Part shown: positions 9,352-17,763 of the stretch, piece after piece
How positions within the stretch are numbered: position 1 is the stretch's first letter
Layout: the number at the start of each line of letters is the position of its first letter
DNA from: an uncultured Rhizobiaceae group bacterium
Lineage (GTDB): Bacteria > Pseudomonadota > Alphaproteobacteria > Rhizobiales > Rhizobiaceae
NCBI GenBank assembly: GCA_938010435.1
Contig: CALLUS010000005.1
Coordinates: 399,994-463,993, forward strand
DNA length: 64,000 nt
Direction of reading: 5' to 3'
Translations under genes and position numbers: made by a program
The notes under the pieces: generated by a model
Databases searched by the model: none
The model's input: the letters and a program-made list of their open reading frames with translations, nothing else
Told to the model about the DNA's origin: nothing

Positions 9352-10335
9352 ATGTGGACGGATTTTATCATGACACGGGACAATGAAACTCCCAATTCCC
9401 CTCCTCTGGCACCTGGCCATGAGATGACGGAACCCAATCGGGGTATTGCCTTAGCGTTGGGTGGTGGTGTGGCGCGTGGATGGGCACATATCGGCGTTTT
9501 GCGTGCCATTGATGAAGCCGGAATAGAAATCAAAATGATCGCCGGCACATCCATTGGCGCATTGGTTGGCGGCTGCTATCTGGCCGGAAAACTTGATGAA
9601 TTACAAGATTTTGCCCTGAGTCTAACCCCAAGGCGTATGATAGGTTTCTTGGACATCAGCTTAGGTGGTTCAGGTCTTATTTCTGGTGGCAAACTGGCCG
9701 AGCGTATGGCTGAACATCTTGGCGACACGCGTATTGAGGACCTTCCAAAACCATTGGTTTGCGTCGCCACAGAAATCAACACTGGTCATGAAATCTGGCT
9801 GACAAAGGGTCCAATGATTGATGCCATCCGTGCATCCTATGCATTGCCGGGAATATTCGAACCGGTGAGAATCGGAAAGCGCGTTCTTGTTGATGGTGCA
9901 CTCGTAAACCCGGTACCCGTACCAGTCTGCAGAGCTTTTGAGGCCGATGCAGTTGTAGCCGTCAACTTGTCATCAGATGTGTTTGGTCGCGGAACGGTTG
10001 TCCGTGACGCTGGTGTCGAACCCGATGAACTAATGGATGAAGAACCCGTAGTCAAAACCAACTCTCGCGGCTTTGGAGATTCCGCCCTTCTGCGGTTGGG
10101 TAAAGCGCTTGGCGTTACCGGCATCATGGTTGAATCCTTCAACATCATTCAAGATCGTATCGCGCGTTCGAGACTTGCGGGCGATCCACCCGATATGTCA
10201 ATCAGCCCGAAAGTTGGAGACATTGGACTTGCTGAATTTCATCGTGCTGACGAAGCCATAGAACTCGGCTACAAAGCGGCAAAATTGGAAATTCATCGTT
10301 TGGAACAATTGGCGCAGCCAGCAATCAGAGCATAA
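9352..10335 (+). CDS. patatin-like phospholipase, RssA family
   Basis: Predicted cytoplasmic serine lipid acyl hydrolase. The oxyanion-hole motif GGGVARG (37-43), nucleophile elbow GTSIG with Ser67, and catalytic Asp181 in VDGAL form a complete patatin dyad. The 327-residue length fits the RssA group. An ATG at 9370 is an equally good start. It follows folE-hisI in the same direction, a conserved rhizobial order, and converges with the rhomboid gene. Confidence 0.92.
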   Translation: MWTDFIMTRDNETPNSPPLAPGHEMTEPNRGIALALGGGVARGWAHIGVLRAIDEAGIEIKMIAGTSIGALVGGCYLAGKLDELQDFALSLTPRRMIGFLDISLGGSGLISGGKLAERMAEHLGDTRIEDLPKPLVCVATEINTGHEIWLTKGPMIDAIRASYALPGIFEPVRIGKRVLVDGALVNPVPVPVCRAFEADAVVAVNLSSDVFGRGTVVRDAGVEPDELMDEEPVVKTNSRGFGDSALLRLGKALGVTGIMVESFNIIQDRIARSRLAGDPPDMSISPKVGDIGLAEFHRADEAIELGYKAAKLEIHRLEQLAQPAIRA

Positions 10336-10417
10336 TGCGTTTAAATGTAATCAAAGGTTGAACCATCACATACGCAATCTTGGCGCAATTGATGGTGCGC
10401 GTTAAACGCGCTTTACC

Positions 10418-11125
10418 CTAGCTAAACCTTTGTTTGACCGGATCAAACAATCCAAACGCCAACCAACCAAACAAAAAACCACCCATGTGAGCTTCCCACG
10501 CAATCGATACATCTGCGCCCATAATCGGCAACACACCTGATCCAAACAGCCAATTGAATGCGAACCATACACCAACAAACATAAGCACTTGGCGGTTTGA
10601 AAGCGACTGAACCAGTGTCAAAGCAGGCGTTGAACTAACAGAACTCATTGATCGACCGGGTACAAACGCAAAACGAATGGCTGCTCCCATACAAGCAGAG
10701 ACTGCTCCTGAAGCACCGATAACAGGAACAATGCTCTGGGAATGAAATATGTAATGAGCAAGCGCACCAGCCACTGCCGCAAAACCAAAAAACAACAAAA
10801 ATCTGAACGGTGGAAAACGACGCGCGACAGCAGAACCAAAGGCTGCAAGCCAAACACAATTGATCGCTAGATGCGTCCAATCACCGTGTAAAAAACTGTG
10901 CGTCAAAGGGCTCCAGAATCGGGCATTTGGAACGGGCAACCTGGACACATCAACAGAATAGGCCAATGGAATAAAAGAAAACATTTCATAGATAGAAATC
11001 AAATTCTCTTCACCAATAACCCACACAACAATCGCATGAATTCCCACCATCACTGCAATCAATAAGACGATAATTGTCGGCATGTTGAAAATAGGAGGTG
11101 TCGGTTCCGGTTCGACCTCATTCAT
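10418..11125 (-). CDS. rhomboid family intramembrane serine protease
   Basis: Inner-membrane protease with about six transmembrane helices. The catalytic Ser is in GASGAVS and the catalytic His in AWEAHMGGFLFG; the L1-loop motif near HSFLHGDWTHLAIN is also present. Start placed at the ATG at 11125, giving MNEVEPEPTPP before the first membrane helix; a GTG at 11143 preceded by GAGAG is an alternative. Substrate unknown. Confidence 0.9.
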   Translation of the reverse strand: MNEVEPEPTPPIFNMPTIIVLLIAVMVGIHAIVVWVIGEENLISIYEMFSFIPLAYSVDVSRLPVPNARFWSPLTHSFLHGDWTHLAINCVWLAAFGSAVARRFPPFRFLLFFGFAAVAGALAHYIFHSQSIVPVIGASGAVSACMGAAIRFAFVPGRSMSSVSSTPALTLVQSLSNRQVLMFVGVWFAFNWLFGSGVLPIMGADVSIAWEAHMGGFLFGWLAFGLFDPVKQRFS

Positions 11126-11224
11126 AAATTGATCAGATGACACGCGATAGCTCTCTGGAATGGATTGAGCATTCACTACACTACAGCAATTGGAGTGGCG
11201 AGATGCACAGGGCAATTTCTGCTC

Positions 11225-11256
11225 AAAAAAAAGCCCGATGCTAGAAGCACCGGGCT
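11225..11256 (-). terminator. intrinsic terminator of a minus-strand RNA
   Basis: On the minus strand AGCCCGGTGC, loop TTCTA, GCATCGGGCT is followed by seven T: a ten-pair stem with one G-U pair. It lies upstream of the rhomboid start, so it must end a transcript that begins to its right, not the rhomboid message. Confidence 0.85.
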
Positions 11257-11400
11257 ATCTGGTCGGCCCCACTTCCCCATCCCCTGATGGTTATTGAAGC
11301 GCCAAGTATAAGTTTTGCAGATCAGCTATGCTGTTAGCAACCTGCAGGTTCGCTGGAGTTTCGGGACTAATCGAACCTCCGTGGAGTTCCCCCGTTAAAT
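11225..11400 (-). ncRNA. candidate structured non-coding RNA
   Basis: This gap has no convincing reading frame, yet ends in a strong minus-strand terminator. Reading toward the terminator it contains nested inverted repeats (GGGAACT with AGTCCC; GAACTCC with GGAGGTTC; AACC-TGCA-GGTT, the palindrome at 11339-11350) and a G-tract element GGGGATGGGGAAGTGGGG at 11267-11284. The 5' end is a guess. I could not fold it into a known class with confidence; 6S RNA is worth testing. The G-tract pairs with the loop of the candidate RNA near 14.0 kb. Confidence 0.55.
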
Positions 11401-11623
11401 GACAGAATTGCATTTGCCCTGCAATCCTAAGCTCTTGTTAAGGTTAATTTCCGTCAACCTTTTACAAAGTTGTCATTTGCTGTGGTTGAAATTTTTCACT
11501 GATAGCCCCCACCCCATGGAACTGGCACGTTGTCTGCAGTGCTACGGGCAAGAGAAACAATAAGACTCAAAATGTGTCTCAAAATGGGATACGCGAACGG
11601 GTCTGGGCACGGCAGGCAGGAAA
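11401..11623. other. intergenic region upstream of PAS gene
   Basis: Non-coding stretch between the candidate minus-strand RNA and the PAS-domain gene. It should hold the promoters of both. No convincing -35/-10 pair was recognised. Confidence 0.4.
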
Positions 11624-12325
11624 ATGCGTCAAAACAAAACGAAACAGATGCTTTCATATTGGTTGGAGCTTTTTCACGCGGAGCAAGAGAAAAGCTCTTG
11701 TTGCGGAGAAATTATGTGGCCAGACCGCAGCGATGTACACCCTGCAAGATGTCGCGACATTCTTGGCGACATGTTCATTCTTGAAAGCAAAAAAAATGAA
11801 CTTGTCTACCGGTTGGCGGGAACGAAACTTTGCGGCATGTTCGGCGAAGAACTGAAACAAAAACCATTCAGCACGCCCTACTCTGGCGCAGATCGCCGTT
11901 CAGCCGATGATTGGGTCAATCGATTGGGTGAAGAAGACTATGTGGTTGTGATCAGTTCATTTGGCCTGACAGACAAAGGTGAGCGCATTAATCTGGAGAC
12001 CCTGCTTTTGCCATTGTCCCACAATGGAATTCGCGGAAGCCGCATTCTGGGCATTACAAGCCCGGGCGAATCCCCCTATTGGCTTGGAACAGATCCATTG
12101 ACCGAACAAGTGATCCGCAGCGTGCGCGTTTTGCGCCCTTGGGAAGACGACACTTATCTATCGAACTGGCCGTTCAAAAAACCGAGTTTATCTAGCGACA
12201 TTGAACGACGAATTAATTTGGAAGCCCCTGCTCTTTACGCAAAATCAAACGCAAAAATAACCGAACGACCGGATGCGCGTCGAGTGGCTCACCTGACCGT
12301 TTTACAAGGTGGACGTGAGAACTAA
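11624..12325 (+). CDS. PAS domain-containing protein (PAS_5-like family)
   Basis: 233-residue cytoplasmic protein resembling the alphaproteobacterial PAS_5 family. Typical elements are LSYWLELF near the N-terminus, DILGDMFILE, YRLAGTKLCGMFGEELKQKPF and the beta-rich LETLLLPLSHNG. There is no output domain, so it probably acts as a small sensor or adaptor; ligand unknown. AGGA lies just ahead of the chosen ATG. The downstream tandem-PilZ protein suggests a signalling locus. Confidence 0.75.
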   Translation: MRQNKTKQMLSYWLELFHAEQEKSSCCGEIMWPDRSDVHPARCRDILGDMFILESKKNELVYRLAGTKLCGMFGEELKQKPFSTPYSGADRRSADDWVNRLGEEDYVVVISSFGLTDKGERINLETLLLPLSHNGIRGSRILGITSPGESPYWLGTDPLTEQVIRSVRVLRPWEDDTYLSNWPFKKPSLSSDIERRINLEAPALYAKSNAKITERPDARRVAHLTVLQGGREN

Positions 12326-12452
12326 GGGCCCGACACCACTGCTGCGACGAAATATACAGTTCGCAAAAGTAAATACTGACACTTCATTAACCATAGTCAT
12401 CCTATAGTTTGCTATCGAGGACATTTTTTCCGCCCACAAAACGCAAGTAGAT

Positions 12453-13058
12453 TTGACTTTGGATACCATTCATCAACCATCATCAGGCCCGGAAAGACGT
12501 GCTTACGAACGCGCTGCGGTTTCTGTGTTCGGTAGATGCTTGTTGCCAAACAAACTAGAAATCCCCTGCCAAGCCATCAATATGTCTCCTGGTGATGTTG
12601 GTTTGGTTGCCGCACACCTGCCATTGGTTAAAGACCATGTGATCGTCTATTTAGACCACATAGGTCGCGTAGAAGGCAAAGTGATACGTCTCTATGACGG
12701 CGGGTTTGCAATGACAATTGAGTGCACTCCACGCAAACGCGAGAAGCTCGCAGCCAGTATTGAATGGGTAAAAGTGCACAGCGAATTTGGCGATCAAGAA
12801 CACCGACGTCACGAGCGCATAGAACCCGCAAATAAGAATACGGAAATCAAACTCGACGACGGGCGCTGTTACCCTGTTGAAATCATTGATATTTCCATTT
12901 CCGGCGCAGCACTTGAAACCGATGTTAAACCAGCGCTTGGTTCAACCGTAACTTTCTCCGGCTTACATGGTAAGGTCGTTCGTCACTTTGCAGAAGGCAT
13001 TGCAGTCGAATTCGATATCTTGGCTGAACACGGATTAATCAAAGGACGGTTCGGCTAA
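12453..13058 (+). CDS. tandem PilZ domain protein
   Basis: 201-residue protein made of two PilZ (c-di-GMP-binding) domains. The second is canonical: R118xxxR122 and DISISG (146-151). The first has R16xxxR20 and NMSPGD (43-48), where the final Gly of the (D/N)xSxxG motif is replaced, so it may bind poorly or act structurally. The start is a TTG; no ATG gives a sensible N-terminus. It is followed in the same direction by a periplasmic transglutaminase-like protease gene. Confidence 0.85.
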   Translation: MTLDTIHQPSSGPERRAYERAAVSVFGRCLLPNKLEIPCQAINMSPGDVGLVAAHLPLVKDHVIVYLDHIGRVEGKVIRLYDGGFAMTIECTPRKREKLAASIEWVKVHSEFGDQEHRRHERIEPANKNTEIKLDDGRCYPVEIIDISISGAALETDVKPALGSTVTFSGLHGKVVRHFAEGIAVEFDILAEHGLIKGRFG

Positions 13059-13343
13059 CACCTGCACAACATTATGTGACTACTTTCGCCGTCTCTTTCC
13101 TGCCATCTGAATGGCATTGAACCCGTACGTTTTTCGTGCCGTCTGCCTCTTCTCACTTGTTAAAGTCTAATCGCCTGTTTGAGCTAGACCTCACATGCTC
13201 CAGACATGATGGTTAATCAGGTGCGACCAATCGATAAAATTTGAATCAAAATTTGCAAAAATGCATTTAAAAACTGAACGTTAAATCCAACTGCCTGTAA
13301 AATCGTGTCTGGCAATTTGGCTCCCATGGACGGGAGACCAAAA

Positions 13344-13943
13344 ATGAAACTAATCAAAAACACGATCATGGCAGCGACCATGATACTAACTGGGGCGCTA
13401 TCAGCATCAAACGCTTATGCAACCACAAACCACATGAAGACCACAGGCTTGACATCACAGCCTATCGGTCATGCAATGTTTTGTGAACAATATGCGCAAG
13501 AATGCAAAATTCGCAACAAATCACAGAAGGCTCCAAAGCTGACTCGCAAGGGTTGGCAAGATCTTCTGGACATCAATCATTTCGCCAACACCAATGTAGC
13601 GCCGGTCACAGACCAAGATGCGTATGGTGTTGAAGAGCATTGGACATACCCAAAGAGCTACGGCGATTGCGAAGACTATGTATTGCTGAAACGCTATATG
13701 TTGCTGCAACGCGGTTGGCCTGCGTCCAGCCTGTTGATCACAGTTGTGAAACAGCCAAATGGCGAAGGTCATGCAGTTCTAACTGTGCGCACCGATCGTG
13801 CGGATTACGTGCTCGACAATCTTCAACCACTCGTCAAACAGTGGGATGAAACACCCTATCAATATCTCAAGCGCCAATCGACTGCTCATACTGGCCGCTG
13901 GAGCAAAATCAAAGACGGTCGCGCAATGGTGGCCAACTACTAA
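13344..13943 (+). CDS. transglutaminase-like cysteine protease (BTLCP/LapG-like), secreted
   Basis: Predicted periplasmic cysteine protease of the bacterial transglutaminase-like family (PF06035). A signal peptide (MKLIKNTIMAATMILTGALS..AYA) precedes a catalytic triad Cys109 (YGDCEDY), His143 (GEGHAVL) and Asp158 (VLDNL). GGGAG lies 8 nt before the ATG. Relatives include LapG, which cleaves adhesins under control of the c-di-GMP receptor LapD; no LapD or adhesin gene is visible here, so the substrate is unknown. The adjacent PilZ gene makes a c-di-GMP link plausible. Confidence 0.88.
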   Translation: MKLIKNTIMAATMILTGALSASNAYATTNHMKTTGLTSQPIGHAMFCEQYAQECKIRNKSQKAPKLTRKGWQDLLDINHFANTNVAPVTDQDAYGVEEHWTYPKSYGDCEDYVLLKRYMLLQRGWPASSLLITVVKQPNGEGHAVLTVRTDRADYVLDNLQPLVKQWDETPYQYLKRQSTAHTGRWSKIKDGRAMVANY

Positions 13944-13975
13944 GAATTCGACGGATACCTTCCGACGTATCAGAA

Positions 13976-14062
13976 TTGACCTGGTCGCGTCCCCACTTCC
14001 CCGTCCCCAACGGCCAGGTCATAGGGGTCAGTTTGCTTCCGCAAGCTGACCCCGTTTTTTTT
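13976..14062 (+). ncRNA. candidate C-rich-loop small RNA or structured 3' UTR
   Basis: Two hairpins lie end to end. The first has a ten-pair stem (GACCTGGTCG with CGGCCAGGTC, one U-G pair, 13978-14020) enclosing a 23-nt loop made almost only of CCCC tracts. The second is a strong terminator. This matches the shape of trans-acting small RNAs with anti-Shine-Dalgarno loops. It could equally be the 3' UTR of the protease gene ending 33 nt upstream; no clear promoter was found. Confidence 0.5.
14024..14062 (+). terminator. strong intrinsic terminator
   Basis: GGGGTCAGTTTGC, loop TTCC, GCAAGCTGACCCC (13 pairs with one G-U) followed by eight T on the plus strand. It ends the candidate small RNA and/or the upstream protease transcript and touches the stop codon of the opposing carbonic anhydrase gene. 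Confidence 0.9.
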
Positions 14063-14600
14063 AAAGTTCGACCATACCGTCACGATGGCGCTTTGCATTG
14101 GCAACATAGTGCAATGCAGAACCTTGTAGCATTTTCACAGCGGCTTCATCCAATTGTCGGATAACTTTACCGGGCGCACCAACCACCAAAGAATTATCAG
14201 GAATTTCGCGTCCTTCAGGTATAAGAGTATTCGCACCAATCAGGCAGTTTTTACCGATGACAGCACCGTTCAACACGGTTGCGCCCATGCCCACCAGAGA
14301 ATTATCCTCAATCGTGCAACCATGCAAAATCGCTTTATGGCCAATCGTACACCCCTCGCCAACGGTGAGTGGGTAGCCGATATCCGTGTGCATCATGGTC
14401 ATTTCCTGCACATTTGAATTTTTTCCGATAGTGATGCGTTCATTGTCGCCCCGCAAAACCGCCCCAAACCAAACATTGGCATCTTCCATCAAAACAGCAT
14501 CGCCAATAATGATCGCTGTCGGTGCAATCCAGCAATTGTTGGACGGTTTGGAACTGCCCGCCAGGTCAGGTTTCACGCCATCAAGTTGATAAACAGGCAT
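14061..14600 (-). CDS. gamma-carbonic anhydrase family protein
   Basis: Left-handed parallel beta-helix protein of the gamma-carbonic anhydrase/CaiE/PaaY group (179 aa), with hexapeptide repeats such as [19 protein letters not shown]. Three potential zinc ligands H71, H88 and H93 have the H-x16-H-x4-H spacing of members lacking the long acidic loop. GGAG lies 6 nt before the ATG at 14600, ruling out the upstream ATG. Catalytic activity is uncertain in this subgroup. Confidence 0.88.
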   Translation of the reverse strand: MPVYQLDGVKPDLAGSSKPSNNCWIAPTAIIIGDAVLMEDANVWFGAVLRGDNERITIGKNSNVQEMTMMHTDIGYPLTVGEGCTIGHKAILHGCTIEDNSLVGMGATVLNGAVIGKNCLIGANTLIPEGREIPDNSLVVGAPGKVIRQLDEAAVKMLQGSALHYVANAKRHRDGMVEL

Positions 14601-14690
14601 GTTGGTCTCCAATGTGTTTTTTTCTTTCGATCAGGTAAAACGTTGCAAGAGTGTTTGACAAGAACGCTAGATTCGCAAGGCCAATTAAAA

Positions 14691-15392
14691 GTGCAACATC
14701 GGTCGACAAAGCCAGTGACAGCAAAAAACAACAATCGCATTTGGATTGCGTTTTGTGTGCTTTTGATTGCAGCCATAGCAATTTTTTTCGCCGTAAATGC
14801 TTGGCTCAGTCATCAAATGAACCGGACAGAATTCACAACAGGCGCTCAGCAACTGGAAATTGTGATCGGCAATGATGTGGTACGGGTTCCTGCCAACTAT
14901 GTGCGTTTCGAGTACCAGCGCAATTCTGCGACCGCTGATCAGCTTGACCTCGTTTATCTATTCCCCGAATTGGTCGGATATTCAGAAAACCAAAAACCTC
15001 TGTTCAACGCCACGGGAAACGACAGTAAGCTCGTTCATATCTCACTTCGAAAGCGCAAACTATCTTTAGACATGAGCAACCGACTGCAACCCATTTACAA
15101 CCAACTCTTTGAAGGTCAACCTAGCAAAGGGCCAGAAAGTCTAATCCTGCAGCCACTACGTTCAGGCTCTGGCTATGACGGTGAAGTCTTGGCCATTGGG
15201 CAGGTAAACCAGCAAAACTGGGTGGCGCGCTGCCAAACACCCCAAAGCAATATGCGCCCCGTTTGCATTCGCGATGTCTTCGTTGGTCGCGAGTTATCCG
15301 CGCTTTACAGCTTTCCGCTTCACATGTTGAAAAACTGGCGCGGAATCAATCAAGCGACCGAGAAATTTTTAAAAGACATTGTTTATGAGTGA
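14691..15392 (+). CDS. conserved hypothetical, single-pass membrane protein
   Basis: I do not recognise a named family. One transmembrane helix near the N-terminus (WIAFCVLLIAAIAIFFAV) is followed by about 190 residues predicted to lie in the periplasm, containing RVPANYVRFE and three cysteines. The GTG at 14691 with AAGG upstream is preferred; the longer ORF would run into the divergent carbonic anhydrase promoter. Confidence 0.7.
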   Translation: MQHRSTKPVTAKNNNRIWIAFCVLLIAAIAIFFAVNAWLSHQMNRTEFTTGAQQLEIVIGNDVVRVPANYVRFEYQRNSATADQLDLVYLFPELVGYSENQKPLFNATGNDSKLVHISLRKRKLSLDMSNRLQPIYNQLFEGQPSKGPESLILQPLRSGSGYDGEVLAIGQVNQQNWVARCQTPQSNMRPVCIRDVFVGRELSALYSFPLHMLKNWRGINQATEKFLKDIVYE

Positions 15393-15412
15393 GTTACACG
15401 AGCAACCGGACT

Positions 15413-15826
15413 CTATTCCTCATCATCCATTTCAAGATCGATGTCTAAAATTGCCATGTTGAAAATCTGGAAACCTTCAGCATTCTCGTCATCATCATAC
15501 AAAACACCGAGAAATTCTTCACCTTTGTAAATCTCAGCAGAGTCTTTCTTGTTCGGACGCTTGCGCACTTCAACAGCAGGCGAATTAAATATCTTTTTCA
15601 CATACTCATTCATCTCATCATGCGGTTGGTCCGGCAGTTCTTTAGAGAAGTTGTAGGACAGCTCACCCTCATCTTCATCGCGCAAGATGCGAGCGAAGAA
15701 CTCTTGGCCAATAACCACCAGCGCTTCATCACCATTTTCAGGGTGTTGCAAAACAGCAAGTTCTGGTGTGGTAAAGAGTTTAGCCAAATAGGTCGTCAGG
15801 TCGTCAATTTCAGATTGCTGCAACAT
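15413..15826 (-). CDS. DUF3126 protein with two tandem domains
   Basis: DUF3126 proteins are usually about 70 residues and sit beside cysE in Rhizobiales. This 137-residue form carries two copies. The N-terminal copy (about 5-62) has YLAKLFTTPELAV, IGQEFFARILRDEDEGELSYNF; the C-terminal copy (about 70-132) has YVKKIFNSPAVEV, KGEEFLGVLYDDDENAEGF and the family ending FNMAILDIDLE. The protein is strongly acidic. GGAG lies 7 nt before the ATG. Function unknown. Confidence 0.85.
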   Translation of the reverse strand: MLQQSEIDDLTTYLAKLFTTPELAVLQHPENGDEALVVIGQEFFARILRDEDEGELSYNFSKELPDQPHDEMNEYVKKIFNSPAVEVRKRPNKKDSAEIYKGEEFLGVLYDDDENAEGFQIFNMAILDIDLEMDDEE

Positions 15827-15858
15827 TCAGCCGCTCCAAGTCAAAATTTGTAAATCAA

Positions 15859-16683
15859 TTAGTGAATTTCGCTGGTTTCAGCGAGAATTTGGTCCATTGA
15901 ACGCGACGGTTGTGAACACCCGGCAACCCCTACAACGCGCGCGGGCACGCCCGCAACAGTGGTTTTTTCAGGAACAGCTTTCACAACCAACGCCCCAGAG
16001 GCAACACGTGAACACTGACCAACTTCGATATTGCCGAGCACTTTTGCACCGGCACCAATCAACACGCCATTCATCACTTTGGGGTGACGGTCGCCGCCTT
16101 CTTTGCCTGTGCCGCCAAGGGTCACACCTTGCATGATGGAGACATCATCGCCAATCACAGCAGTCGCGCCAATCACCACACCCGTTGCATGGTCGATAAA
16201 GATACCTTGACCGAATTCCGCTTGCGGGTTGATATCTGTTTGGAAAGCGTGGCTGGTAATGCTCTGCAAATAAAGCGCGAAATCCTTACGCCCATTCTTC
16301 CAAGCCCAATTGGCAAGACGGTGGGTTTGAATGGCGTGAAAGCCTTTGAAATATAGGATTGGCTCTACAAAACGTGTGCATGCCGGATCGCGATCATAAA
16401 CAGCAGCAATATCCACACGAACAATCTTGGACCATTCAGGCCAGCTTTGCTGCATCTCGCGGAACACACCGCGGATCATATCAGAAGAAAATTCAGGGCG
16501 GTGCAAACGTTCACAAATGCGGTGAACAATGGCTTCTTCCAAAGACTTGTGGTTCAAAATATTGCCGAACACAAATCCGGACATGGCTGGATCAGAATCA
16601 ATAATCGCCTGTGCTTCTTTGCGCACAGCCTGCCAAACAGGATCTAGTTTAACGATATCGTCTTGCGGTTTTGTCGAGCCCAT
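15859..16683 (-). CDS. cysE: serine O-acetyltransferase
   Basis: Makes O-acetylserine from serine and acetyl-CoA, the committed step of cysteine synthesis. The N-terminal helical domain (VWQAVRKEAQAI) is followed by the left-handed beta-helix with catalytic His and Asp in GIFIDHATGVVIG and the conserved QGVTLGGTGKEGGDRHPK. The ATG at 16683 follows GGAGG with 5-nt spacing; the longer frame starts at a TTG that overlaps that SD. DUF3126 lies 32 nt downstream, probably in one operon. Confidence 0.96.
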   Translation of the reverse strand: MGSTKPQDDIVKLDPVWQAVRKEAQAIIDSDPAMSGFVFGNILNHKSLEEAIVHRICERLHRPEFSSDMIRGVFREMQQSWPEWSKIVRVDIAAVYDRDPACTRFVEPILYFKGFHAIQTHRLANWAWKNGRKDFALYLQSITSHAFQTDINPQAEFGQGIFIDHATGVVIGATAVIGDDVSIMQGVTLGGTGKEGGDRHPKVMNGVLIGAGAKVLGNIEVGQCSRVASGALVVKAVPEKTTVAGVPARVVGVAGCSQPSRSMDQILAETSEIH

Positions 16684-16823
16684 TTTGGCCTCCAAATATG
16701 TGCATCAAAGCTTTGAGTTCATGCCTGAACTCTATACATAGTGCATGGAGCCCAAGGCTTAAACCGTAAAAACAATCAAATTTGCGGGAACTAAAGTTTT
16801 AAATCGAAAGCGATACCCCGGAT

Positions 16824-17603
16824 ATGACACGCAAAGCAGAGGTAAAGGCCGAAATGAACGACGATGTGGGATCGCTGGTTGTGAAGAACCAAGACAAACA
16901 CAACGCGCTAGATCAGCAGGCATGGCATGATATCCCAAAGGCAGTAGATCAATTATTAAAAGCCGGTGCGCGGGTCATTGTTGTTTCGGGCTATGGCGAA
17001 AGCTTTTGCGCGGGAGCAGACATTTCAGAGTTCGACACCGTTCGAAAAGATGAATCCACTGCCCGCATATACGAAAAAGCCAATGCAGACGCTTTCGCGG
17101 CCATCAGAAACACTCCAGTTCCAACCATCGCAAAAATCAGAGGCTTTTGTCTCGGCGGCGGTTTCGGCTTGGCCGCAGCCTGCGACATCAGACTGGCTGC
17201 AGATGATGCCAGATTTGCCGTCCCCGCCGCCAAGCTCGGCCTCGCCTACCCCGTTGATGCCATGGCCGATATTGTTCATGCTATAGGCGCACAAAACGCC
17301 AAGCGCTTATTGTTCACAGCCAAACAGATTTCAGCAGCAGACATGTTGAACTACGGTTTTTTAAACGAAATTTTACCCGCCGAGCAATTGGATGAACACG
17401 TAACTGCAATCGCAAACGACATAGCAACACTCGCCCCACTAACTCACCGCGCCACAAAAGCAGCAATTGATACCGCCCTAAATGGCAACGTCACACGGAA
17501 CAAGGCGGCACAAATAGGCGATCAAACATTCGCAAGCGCAGATTATGCCGAGGGGCGCAAAGCGTTTAAGGAAAAACGAAAAGCCAAGTTTACGGGCCGA
17601 TAA
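16824..17603 (+). CDS. enoyl-CoA hydratase/isomerase family protein lacking both catalytic Glu
   Basis: Crotonase-fold protein of 259 aa. The CoA-binding and oxyanion-hole elements are clear (SFCAGADISEF; GFCLGGGFGLA). The two catalytic glutamates of classical enoyl-CoA hydratase are absent: the first position reads GGGFG where hydratases have GGGxE, and the second reads FAVPAAKLGL where they have PE. It may act as an isomerase, hydrolase or decarboxylase; I do not assign a reaction. It stands alone, divergent from cysE. Confidence 0.85.
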   Translation: MTRKAEVKAEMNDDVGSLVVKNQDKHNALDQQAWHDIPKAVDQLLKAGARVIVVSGYGESFCAGADISEFDTVRKDESTARIYEKANADAFAAIRNTPVPTIAKIRGFCLGGGFGLAAACDIRLAADDARFAVPAAKLGLAYPVDAMADIVHAIGAQNAKRLLFTAKQISAADMLNYGFLNEILPAEQLDEHVTAIANDIATLAPLTHRATKAAIDTALNGNVTRNKAAQIGDQTFASADYAEGRKAFKEKRKAKFTGR

Positions 17604-17763
17604 GCTTGCTCTGACTTATAAATAGTCAAAAATTCCAACCAAAGTCAACACCATAATCAAATGGCAACGATTCCCGTACCTTCAAAACATTCAAAGACTG
17701 CAATGAGCCGATATTAACGAATGTTGTACACCGCTCAAATGTCAGCTTTCAACTTGTCGCAGC

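Noticed and set aside
11267..11284. Possible G-quadruplex (three GGGG tracts)
   Set aside because: Only three long tracts lie close together, as in the copy near 14.0 kb; a full four-tract quadruplex is not visible, so RNA pairing is the simpler reading.
11225..11400. Assignment as 6S RNA
   Set aside because: I could not form the closing stem and central bubble of 6S on either strand by eye, so the RNA is left unnamed.
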